DNA of 5,595 bases from a bacterium (GTDB lineage Bacteria > Bacteroidota > Bacteroidia > B-17B0 > Aurantibacillaceae). Positions within the stretch are counted from its first letter, which is position 1. Every line of letters starts with the position of its first letter. The position numbers were made by a program, and so were the translations under genes. Where the stretch lies: positions 1 to 5,595 of the forward strand of contig DAHXOV010000172.1 of NCBI GenBank assembly GCA_027364695.1, read 5' to 3'. The notes below the pieces were generated by a model. It did not search any database and was not told the DNA's origin. It worked only from the letters and a program-made list of their open reading frames with translations. This document shows positions 1 through 5,595 of the stretch, piece by piece.

Positions 1-17
1 ATATTAAGCTCTGCACC

Positions 18-791
18 TCAAAATATTTCAATCGTCTTGTTCTTTTTTTCATATCTTCCTATGCCAAACAAAGCAAAATCATATTTCACCGGATCTTTTT
101 CATCTAATGTTTTTAATAAAGAAGTCAGATGAATAACGTTCTGTAAATGAGCTTTATTACTTTTCAATAAACCTAATGAATAAGAAGTTCTCACTGTATG
201 TACATCCAATGGAATAAGTAAATCAGATGGCGATATGCTTTTCCATAAGCCAAAATCAATATTATCCTTTCTTACCATCCATCGTAAGAACATGTTTATT
301 CTTTTAGCCGCACTCTCCTTTTTTACATCGGGCAAATGCTTTTCATTTCTTTTTACATGTCTGACCTGCAATAAAGAGGTTCTCAATTCTGCTATACCGT
401 CTAAGATGCTTCGCTTTTTAAATACTTCTTCTAAACTATCATACTTTTTGTAATAGTGATTTAAAGACCTGATGTAAAAAATACTATCTGAGGGTTGAAA
501 TGTTCTATAATAGAACTGCCGCAATATCTTATCATCTGTTTTAGAATAATTCATCACAAAATAATATGGTTGGTGATTGAGCAGTTTCATTAAACGGATA
601 CCAGATTGTATGATACTTTTTCTATTTCCCCACGAAATCAATGCTGTCAAAAAGCCAGCTATCTCAATGTCGTATAGATTTGTAAACAAGTGAGGAACAG
701 TTATCGGATCTTCTTTGATAAAATCCAAAACTTTATATTGCTTTAATTTTTTATTCAACAGTTCGGCTATTTCAAGGGAAATACTATTCAT
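18..791 (-). CDS. TIGR02757 / DUF2400 family protein, function unknown
   Basis: Complete 257-residue protein that I recognise as the TIGR02757/DUF2400 family, common in Bacteroidota and of undefined biochemical role. Family landmarks in order are a DPI..PH segment (residues 28-34), DIEIAGFLTALISWGNRKSII (41-61), SAAKRINMFLRWMVRKD (160-176) followed by FGLW, an IPLDVHT segment (194-199, Asp196 and His198) and DPVKYDFALFGIG near the C-terminus (233-245). Length is about that expected for the family, and no signal peptide or membrane segment is visible, so it should be cytoplasmic. The ATG at 791 lies inside the last codons of the upstream M61 peptidase gene (8-base overlap ATGAATAG). No Shine-Dalgarno is visible, which suggests translational coupling as the last visible gene of the operon. 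The D-x-H segment after a hydrophobic stretch recalls HhH-GPD DNA glycosylases, but that is inference. Family call is secure; function is not. Confidence 0.9.
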   Translation of the reverse strand: MNSISLEIAELLNKKLKQYKVLDFIKEDPITVPHLFTNLYDIEIAGFLTALISWGNRKSIIQSGIRLMKLLNHQPYYFVMNYSKTDDKILRQFYYRTFQPSDSIFYIRSLNHYYKKYDSLEEVFKKRSILDGIAELRTSLLQVRHVKRNEKHLPDVKKESAAKRINMFLRWMVRKDNIDFGLWKSISPSDLLIPLDVHTVRTSYSLGLLKSNKAHLQNVIHLTSLLKTLDEKDPVKYDFALFGIGRYEKKNKTIEIF

Positions 792-2634
792 TGAGCAGCC
801 ATTTTTTCAACAAATACATTTGTTGCTCATTGGTATTCTGGTTTATTTCTATTACATTTTTTTCTATCTTTTGCACTTTTTTTATTTTTCCTTTCAGTGT
901 TACCAATTTATTTTGTCCTTTTTTATTTGCTCTTATTATTTCAAAAAAAACAGGGTCTTTCTCTTTGGCGGTATTAAAAAAATCATTTAATATCTCCTCT
1001 ATGTTCTCTAAGGACATCCACCTATTATTAAAAGAAAACAAAATATCTCCCACTTTAAACCCAAATTGTTTTCCAAATTCATCTATCCTTTCTATAGAGG
1101 ATATATATATCTGATCCTTCTCGTTGACACGCACCTCCATTCCTCCCATCGTAATTTCTTTTGTTACTTTTTCTTTATAGTAATCCAGACCCACATAAGA
1201 AAGCATTGTAGAGAGTGGTAAGGGCTTGCTCCCTGCAACATATTGATTTAAAAATTTGCCTACTGATGGGTAGGTCATTTTTTCTATTTCATAGAACAAA
1301 GAGTCGTCTACAAATGGCTTTGATTTGCCATACTTCTTTTTACCTAAATCTAAAAGTAATTTTCTCAAATTATACTGTGCATTACTTTCCTTTAATATCA
1401 ATATATCTAAACACATTGCTATCAATGCTCCTTTCGCATACACATTATTGTAATTCTTATGATAGTAAGGTTCTAACACATGCTCACTCATCTTCGTAAA
1501 AGACATGGTGTCATTAAAATCCTCTGAATCCTGAATTTTCTCTATAATAACCTGAGTAAATTCATCCGGCGTAATCAAGCCCTCTATGGCTTGCAGATAA
1601 TGTGAATGGTATTCCGTCGTTCCTTCATACAACCACAGGTGCTGACTCATCTTGGGTTGTGTATAGTCAAAATACTCTATCTCTTCTGAATGTATGGTCA
1701 AAGGTGTAAGTATATGTAAAAATTCGTGTGAAGAAACATCTTTGATGGATGGTGCCATTTGAGAGCTATCCAGTTCAGGAAAGACATACAATGACGATTG
1801 GTTATGTTCTAAAGCTCCCATAGATCCTGTAAGGGTGGGCTCATCCGCAAAATAGTACAAGAAAGCGTACTTATCTACAGGTAATTTTCCTTCAAAAAAA
1901 TCAGATAAGGCCATTAATAAATGACGTAAAACAGATGCAATATATGCTGAATTTATCTTTTGATTAGGAGAGTAGCAAGAAATTAAAATTTTAGCATTTT
2001 GAATATTCAAAGTAGTAGTGTCGGGCAAAGAATATATGACAGGACAGTCCACCAATTCATGATAACTTGAATACTGTAATACATCATTGTTCTTGGTGCA
2101 AGTATATGTGCTCAATGCAGTAGCAGGATAAAAATTATCGGGCTTGGTATAATGCACTATTACAGGATTTTTTTCCATATTTCTAAAATATCCATAAAAT
2201 CCAAAATTATTTATTACAAATAATTTTCCTGCATCTATTTTAGTTCCTGCTGGCTCAAATACTTTCGTTCCATTCATATCTTTATTCCAAGTATCAGACA
2301 CTTCATAGGATATTTTTTCCACATTTTCAGCAGGAAAAATCTGATAACAATTATCGTCCAGTTTTTTTATAAATACTTCCTTGTCTTTTTTGGGTAAGAC
2401 ATAAAAATTACTGATAAATCTTCCAAAATCATATTTCTCGTAGGTTCCAGGTACCACAGCAGGAAAGCAGTACACCATTGTATCCTTATCTAATGTAGGC
2501 GGCGTCATATTCACTTTTACTTTATCTTCTTCTACATTGACCAAATCAACATAGTATTCATAATATACGTTCTTTTGCCCAAAGACAAGCCCAGTAAAGA
2601 AAAGTAAGTAAAAGAAGAAAAAATATTTTCTCAT
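784..2634 (-). CDS. Secreted M61-family zinc metallopeptidase with C-terminal PDZ domain
   Basis: A 616-residue exported peptidase of the M61 (glycyl aminopeptidase-like) gluzincin family. Residues 1-20 form a signal peptide (MRKY, then a Phe/Leu-rich core ending LVFGQ). An N-terminal beta-rich domain follows, with the family-typical VPGTYEKYDFGRFI near residues 61-74. The catalytic domain carries GALEH (273-277), the zinc motif HEFLH (His303, Glu304, His307) and LWLYEG, whose Glu337 is the likely third zinc ligand. KGALIAMCLDI around 401-411 is also typical. The last part (about 500-590, with FGFKVGDILFSFNNR) is a PDZ domain for peptide binding. An upstream in-frame TTG at 2640 would add only Met-Ile. 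The ATG at 2634 is preferred because it gives a clean signal peptide directly. The upstream protease gene stops 6 bases before this ATG. No type IX secretion C-terminal domain or lipobox is visible, so a periplasmic location is most likely. All catalytic residues are present; the substrate is unknown. Confidence 0.93.
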   Translation of the reverse strand: MRKYFFFFYLLFFTGLVFGQKNVYYEYYVDLVNVEEDKVKVNMTPPTLDKDTMVYCFPAVVPGTYEKYDFGRFISNFYVLPKKDKEVFIKKLDDNCYQIFPAENVEKISYEVSDTWNKDMNGTKVFEPAGTKIDAGKLFVINNFGFYGYFRNMEKNPVIVHYTKPDNFYPATALSTYTCTKNNDVLQYSSYHELVDCPVIYSLPDTTTLNIQNAKILISCYSPNQKINSAYIASVLRHLLMALSDFFEGKLPVDKYAFLYYFADEPTLTGSMGALEHNQSSLYVFPELDSSQMAPSIKDVSSHEFLHILTPLTIHSEEIEYFDYTQPKMSQHLWLYEGTTEYHSHYLQAIEGLITPDEFTQVIIEKIQDSEDFNDTMSFTKMSEHVLEPYYHKNYNNVYAKGALIAMCLDILILKESNAQYNLRKLLLDLGKKKYGKSKPFVDDSLFYEIEKMTYPSVGKFLNQYVAGSKPLPLSTMLSYVGLDYYKEKVTKEITMGGMEVRVNEKDQIYISSIERIDEFGKQFGFKVGDILFSFNNRWMSLENIEEILNDFFNTAKEKDPVFFEIIRANKKGQNKLVTLKGKIKKVQKIEKNVIEINQNTNEQQMYLLKKWLLNE

Positions 2635-2640
2635 TATCAA

Positions 2641-3627
2641 TTATTTTAATAATCTAAAATGTTCTTTGAACCTGTACTTATATTGAAAAACAGATATTGC
2701 CACTATTGCTCCAAATATCCACAGAATAAAATCATTGACAGGATTTTCATCTTTCATTACAAAAATAGCATCTGTTTGAAGCACCGTGCTTTTAGAAGTA
2801 ATAAGCAATGCAGACAGTATATTATTTGCAGCATGAATGCCGATAGAAAGTTCTAAACCATTATTCCATAATGCCAAAAGCCCCAAAAATAAACCAAACA
2901 GTGAATAATAAGGCAACATCACCCATGCTCCAAATTTATCTGCTTCGGGATTGTTCATGTGTGCCAATCCAAATAACAAAGAAGTAAATAATAAAGAAAA
3001 AACAGCATTTTTTGACAATAATGCCAGCGCTTGCATCAAATAACCTCTAAAAAATATCTCTTCAAAAGAGGTCTGAACGGGTAAAAACAAAACAGTGATC
3101 AAAAAAAGTATCACAAATTTTTCCCATTGAAAATTGAATACATAATTCTGCCTTGAAATCCAAAAATAGTCTATACCAAACATCAGCAAAAAAATACCTC
3201 CCCACACCAAAAAGGCAAATAATATCTGCCCCCATCTTATGTTAGGATAAGCCGTGATAATAGAAATGAATCTTTTTTGATGAATCCTTTTTACGCTATA
3301 ATAAAAACTCACAAAAGTAAATACAAACATTCCTAATAAAAGTACTAACATAAAATTCTTTGAAATCCCCAAAGCATCAGGATTCATCAAGCTTTTAGCC
3401 AATGTTTCCGGATGAGTAATATCAATACCGTTCTGCATCGCAAAAAACAACAATACTGCTCCCATAAAAACTTGATAAGTAAAATAAGCCAATATCGTCA
3501 AGATAATAGTTAAAACATATTTACCCGCAGTATTATTTCCTGCCACATAACCAGCATTCAAAAACAAATTGTAAAATGGCAAGTCTACTTTAATATCATT
3601 CCCACCATCCATTTCTTTATTTTCCAT
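2641..3627 (-). CDS. CPBP-family intramembrane glutamic endopeptidase (CAAX protease / Abi type)
   Basis: A 328-residue polytopic inner-membrane protein of the CPBP (CAAX-prenyl protease 2 / Rce1-like) family. The three diagnostic motifs are intact: EEIFFRG (Glu189, Glu190, Arg194), FGLAH (Phe219, His223) and HAANN (His265, Asn269). These build the glutamate/histidine active site buried in the membrane. About eight hydrophobic segments are visible, roughly 37-63, 91-110, 133-152, 170-186, 206-222, 236-255, 262-278 and 298-315. A hydrophilic N-terminus of about 35 residues precedes the first. The start is the ATG at 3627; Met6 (ATG at 3612) is a possible alternative. The gene sits 34 bases downstream of the stress-protein gene and 6 bases upstream of the M61 gene, so it is probably co-transcribed with both. 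Bacterial members mostly have unknown substrates; some are bacteriocin self-immunity proteins, but no bacteriocin gene is visible here. Confidence 0.92.
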   Translation of the reverse strand: MENKEMDGGNDIKVDLPFYNLFLNAGYVAGNNTAGKYVLTIILTILAYFTYQVFMGAVLLFFAMQNGIDITHPETLAKSLMNPDALGISKNFMLVLLLGMFVFTFVSFYYSVKRIHQKRFISIITAYPNIRWGQILFAFLVWGGIFLLMFGIDYFWISRQNYVFNFQWEKFVILFLITVLFLPVQTSFEEIFFRGYLMQALALLSKNAVFSLLFTSLLFGLAHMNNPEADKFGAWVMLPYYSLFGLFLGLLALWNNGLELSIGIHAANNILSALLITSKSTVLQTDAIFVMKDENPVNDFILWIFGAIVAISVFQYKYRFKEHFRLLK

Positions 3628-3661
3628 ATTATTTAATCAATTTAAAAGTAAATACTTATAC

Positions 3662-4474
3662 TTATTCATGTAGTGCTAATACTGGAACGGGACTATGAAA
3701 TACAATTTCTTTGGTTACACTCTCTTTGAATAAGTTTTCAAATAAACTATGCTTCAATGGAGATATAATGATCCAATGACTCTTCCTTACTTTAATATAT
3801 TCTAATATTCCCTCCGCTGCGTGCTTATGGGTAACAAAAAAATGTTGGTGTGGAATATGATCCAATTTTTTCTCTAAATAAAAATAGCCCTCCGCAAATT
3901 TTACATCTGCTTCTTTCTCATCACTCAACACACTGACTATCTCCAATTCACATCCTAAGTACTGTACAATGTTTTTCACCTTTAAATACAAATCTGAACC
4001 CATCAAATCATGATGAAAATCACAGGCAAAAGCTACTTTCTTTATCTCTTCATACACTGCGTTCTTCGGAATCACCAAAACGGGCACTTTGCTATCTCTG
4101 CTCAACTCGTAAGCCGTACTACCAATCAACTTTTCTTTCAAAAAACCATGACCCATTATACCGACTGCTATCAAATCAAAACCTTGGCTCTCTGCTATAT
4201 CCAGTATTACTTCCGACGCAAAACCCATCTTAACAATGGTGTTAAACTTATACCCAGAAAATTGATCTAATAGCACTTTCATTTCTGCTTCTGCTTCCTT
4301 CTGAATATCATCCATAGGTGGAATATAACCTGTCTCAAAATTCACAATAGGCAAAGTATAAGTATGTATTAAAGTAACATCCGCCGACAATTTATGAGCT
4401 AGCTGACTTACATACTTTACCACGAACTTGCTATGCTCACTAAAATCCACGCCCACTAAAATTTTTCTAATCAT
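3662..4474 (-). CDS. Universal stress protein, two tandem UspA domains
   Basis: A 270-residue cytoplasmic protein made of two Usp folds. Domain 1 (about 1-138) begins MIRKILVGVDFSEHS, with Asp10 in the usual nucleotide-contacting position. It ends with an intact ATP-binding signature G-x2-G-x9-G-S/T (Gly105, Gly108, Gly118, Ser119) followed by VPVLVIP. Domain 2 (about 144-270) starts KKVAFACDF and ends SPVPVLALHE. It has no glycine signature: the equivalent stretch reads SPLKHSLFENLFKESVT. Nucleotide binding is therefore expected only in the first half. Tandem Usp proteins of about 270-280 residues with this asymmetry are common in Bacteroidota. The ATG at 4474 is the only sensible start, because it opens directly on the first Usp beta strand. 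It is the first gene of the proposed four-gene operon, with a candidate promoter just upstream. Its role is probably stress or growth-state signalling. Confidence 0.94.
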   Translation of the reverse strand: MIRKILVGVDFSEHSKFVVKYVSQLAHKLSADVTLIHTYTLPIVNFETGYIPPMDDIQKEAEAEMKVLLDQFSGYKFNTIVKMGFASEVILDIAESQGFDLIAVGIMGHGFLKEKLIGSTAYELSRDSKVPVLVIPKNAVYEEIKKVAFACDFHHDLMGSDLYLKVKNIVQYLGCELEIVSVLSDEKEADVKFAEGYFYLEKKLDHIPHQHFFVTHKHAAEGILEYIKVRKSHWIIISPLKHSLFENLFKESVTKEIVFHSPVPVLALHE

Positions 4475-4487
4475 AAAACAAAAATTT

Positions 4488-4534
4488 AATTAGCCGCAAA
4501 TATGATAAAAATATACCATTACCCCATCAAAAAA
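4488..4534 (-). promoter_or_regulatory. Candidate Bacteroidota-type promoter of the usp-led operon
   Basis: On the minus strand a TTG at 4528-4530 (end of a T run) is followed after 23 bases by CATATTTG (4497-4504). The second box matches the Bacteroidota -7 consensus TAnnTTTG at five of six fixed positions. The element continues as TTTGCGGCTAATT (4488-4500), nearly identical to the sequence at the same place before the beta-barrel gene. Transcription would start about 15-20 bases upstream of the ATG at 4474, giving a short leader without a Shine-Dalgarno. The call is from motif matching only. Confidence 0.45.
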
Positions 4535-4603
4535 TACTTTTTATACGCTTGTATTCATCACTTACATTCACTCTCATCAGCCTCTTTTTTATCTTAACCC
4601 ATT

Positions 4604-4635
4604 AAAAAATAAACTCGCTTCTTGTAACAAGAAAC
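4604..4635 (-). terminator. Weak candidate rho-independent terminator after the beta-barrel gene
   Basis: The 15-base palindrome TTCTTGTAACAAGAA lies at 4619-4633. As minus-strand RNA the region 4617-4635 folds to a 7-bp stem (GUUUCUU / AAGAAGC, one G-U pair) with loop GUUAC. After three bases comes a T-rich tract (TTTATTTTTT, complement of 4604-4613). It sits about 40 bases after the beta-barrel stop and before the usp promoter, which fits a transcript end. The stem is short and A/U-rich and the U tract is displaced, so the call is tentative. Confidence 0.35.
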
Positions 4636-4676
4636 AAAATGCAAAATATCAAATTGGTTCTGTTTGGCGCTTTCTA

Positions 4677-5279
4677 TCAAAAACCTACAATAAAACCCAC
4701 CTGCAAAAAAGGATTAGGATAAGGAGAATAATTATTTTGATTTAAATTGTACAACAAGGATGAAAACATATAACTTCCAGCTCCAACAGGATACCTTATT
4801 CCTCCTCCTATCCAAACATTATCTATCCATATTCTGCTCTCTTGCAATGTATTATTTTGAAGAACATAAATACTTCTGTTTAATTTGTCCCAGCCTGTCT
4901 GCAAGAAAAAGTTCTCTAAAAAATACAATCGCCCCATCATTCTCAATCCATACATATCAAATTTATACGAAATTCCACCCAGACGTTCATTATAATAAGT
5001 ATAGACAGGCCCCGCTCCTATCAATATCATCTTTGAAAGCCTGTACCCAATCAAAGGCGAAATATCTATGTATGTATATCTCTGCGAGGCAAGGAAAGCA
5101 AAATTTCCGCCTACACTCATCTTTTCCGCCCAATCAAAATTCCTCTCTTTTTGTACTTTATCTTTTTGTGGTATCTGAAAGTATGTACTATCATTCTGAG
5201 AAAAATAAATTTCTTTTGATAGAATAATAAAGCTAGTCATCAACAAAAAACACCTTAATTTAATTTTTATTTCAAGCAT
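4677..5279 (-). CDS. Small outer-membrane beta-barrel protein, function unknown
   Basis: A 200-residue predicted outer-membrane protein. Residues 1-28 look like a signal peptide (basic start KIKLR, hydrophobic FLLMTSFIIL, probable cleavage near YFSQ). After a polar linker, about eight alternating, glycine- and aromatic-rich strands follow: roughly 53-64, 68-81, 84-96, 103-121, 124-135, 154-165, 169-180 and 190-200. The last ends VGFIVGF, giving the C-terminal phenylalanine expected of a barrel recognised by the BAM complex. The pattern YTYIDISPLIGYRL ... GAGPVYTYY ... YNLN...SPYPNPFLQVGF resembles small uncharacterised barrels common in Bacteroidota. The frame stays open to a GTG at 5300, but that codon lies in the presumed -7 box, so the ATG at 5279 is chosen. 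The gene is separated from the next minus-strand gene by 202 bases and appears to be a single-gene unit. Ligand or enzymatic role cannot be read from the sequence. Confidence 0.82.
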   Translation of the reverse strand: MLEIKIKLRCFLLMTSFIILSKEIYFSQNDSTYFQIPQKDKVQKERNFDWAEKMSVGGNFAFLASQRYTYIDISPLIGYRLSKMILIGAGPVYTYYNERLGGISYKFDMYGLRMMGRLYFLENFFLQTGWDKLNRSIYVLQNNTLQESRIWIDNVWIGGGIRYPVGAGSYMFSSLLYNLNQNNYSPYPNPFLQVGFIVGF

Positions 5280-5290
5280 AAAGATATCTA

Positions 5291-5307
5291 AATTAGCCAC
5301 AAATTTA
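5291..5307 (-). promoter_or_regulatory. Candidate -7 box and start region for the beta-barrel gene
   Basis: The minus strand reads TAAATTTG at 5300-5307, a full match to the Bacteroidota -7 consensus TAnnTTTG, continuing as TGGCTAATT to 5291. The ATG follows 11 bases later at 5279, so the leader would be very short. No clear -33 TTG is seen at the expected distance; the sequence there (GTTAG, 5328-5332) is only a partial match and lies inside the divergent reductase gene. This box also argues against the GTG at 5300 as a start codon. Confidence 0.5.
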
Positions 5308-5315
5308 CAAAAATC

Positions 5316-5595
5316 ATGATTATACTCCTAACGGGGGCATCAAAAGGTATAGGTATTGAAATCACCAAATATCTCTGCAATGCACACACCGTCATAGCCA
5401 TATCCCGAAACACACTAAATTTTTCTCATCAAAATTTAAAATTTATCCAGGGTGATATAAAAGATAATAATACCATTCAACAGTGTCAACAATATCTTGA
5501 TAAAAAAAACTTTCATTTAGATATTTTGATAAACAATGCAGCTTACCTTATCAACAAGCCCTTTGAACGCATTCGCACTAAAGATATAATAGAGG
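5316..5595 (+). CDS. Short-chain dehydrogenase/reductase, N-terminal 93 residues (cut by window edge)
   Basis: An open frame starting with ATG at 5316 runs without a stop to the end of the window (93 codons plus one base). It encodes the Rossmann-fold start of a classical SDR oxidoreductase. MIILLTGASKGIG contains the nucleotide-binding TGxxxGxG motif (residues 6-13). IAISRN ends beta-2 (Ser30, Arg31; a basic residue here often goes with NADP(H) preference). GDI (46-48) supplies the adenine-contacting Asp47, and ILINNAA (70-76) is the NNAG-type motif. The catalytic Ser and YxxxK lie beyond the edge, so activity and substrate cannot be judged. The gene is transcribed away from the beta-barrel gene with only 36 bases between the start codons. 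No strong plus-strand promoter is visible in that gap. Confidence 0.9.
   Translation, partial: MIILLTGASKGIGIEITKYLCNAHTVIAISRNTLNFSHQNLKFIQGDIKDNNTIQQCQQYLDKKNFHLDILINNAAYLINKPFERIRTKDIIE

Noticed and set aside
235..1499. Several plus-strand open frames of about 70-107 codons antisense to the DUF2400 and M61 genes
   Set aside because: Their translations are Phe/Ile/Ser/Leu-rich low-complexity strings typical of the complement of AT-rich, Lys-rich coding sequence. The minus-strand proteins there have clear family motifs.
2641..3627. CPBP protein as part of a bacteriocin immunity or abortive-infection system
   Set aside because: The family name 'Abi' invites this, but there is no bacteriocin precursor, peptide exporter, toxin or phage-defence gene nearby. 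The neighbours are housekeeping-like.
4585..4609. A/T inverted repeat TTTTTTA ... TAAAAAA as a second terminator
   Set aside because: The potential stem is pure A-T with an 11-base loop. Such pairs are expected by chance in DNA this AT-rich.
4639..4722. Plus-strand 27-codon frame starting ATG CAA AAT in the gap after the beta-barrel gene
   Set aside because: It is very short, has no promoter or ribosome binding site, resembles no known protein, and mostly overlaps the 3' end of the beta-barrel gene antisense.
4760..5227. Plus-strand 155-codon frame opposite the beta-barrel gene
   Set aside because: It has no recognisable domain or start signal. The opposite strand encodes a signal peptide, regularly spaced beta strands and a terminal Phe, which is much stronger evidence of coding.
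5298..5300. GTG as the start codon of the beta-barrel gene
   Set aside because: It lies in the TAAATTTG box, would put MANLDIF ahead of the signal peptide, and a standard ATG occurs seven codons later directly before the basic/hydrophobic signal sequence.

Overview
The window looks like ordinary chromosomal DNA from a member of the Bacteroidota. It is strongly AT-rich and lacks clear Shine-Dalgarno sequences. Two gene starts are preceded by TAnnTTTG-like promoter boxes. The proteins belong to families typical of that phylum: a DUF2400/TIGR02757 protein, a secreted M61 peptidase with a PDZ domain, a two-domain universal stress protein and a small phenylalanine-ended beta-barrel. TGA and TAA/TAG all serve as stops, so the standard bacterial code applies.

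Layout: five genes lie on the minus strand and one, truncated by the window edge, on the plus strand. Read in the direction of minus-strand transcription (right to left), a small outer-membrane beta-barrel gene (4677-5279) comes first. A weak hairpin with a T tract (4604-4635) and a new promoter (about 4497-4534) follow it. A closely packed run then begins: universal stress protein (3662-4474), CPBP-family membrane protease (2641-3627), M61 metallopeptidase (784-2634) and a DUF2400 protein (18-791). Gaps are 34 bp, then 6 bp, then an 8-bp overlap, so these four are probably one operon. At the right edge the first 93 codons of a short-chain dehydrogenase/reductase (5316 onward, plus strand) diverge from the beta-barrel gene across only 36 bp.

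Functionally the operon combines stress-linked nucleotide binding (Usp), an intramembrane glutamic protease, an exported zinc peptidase and a conserved protein of unknown function. No shared pathway is evident from sequence; cell-envelope or stress housekeeping is only a guess. Two genes have a longest-ORF start (TTG at 2640, GTG at 5300) that is probably wrong, and internal ATG codons are used here instead.

I found no mobile element, CRISPR array, RNA gene, phage gene or defence system, and no convincing undescribed system. The most interesting points are a 13-base promoter-proximal element shared by two genes, the very tight divergent junction at 5280-5315, and a possible distant link between the DUF2400 protein and HhH-type DNA glycosylases.
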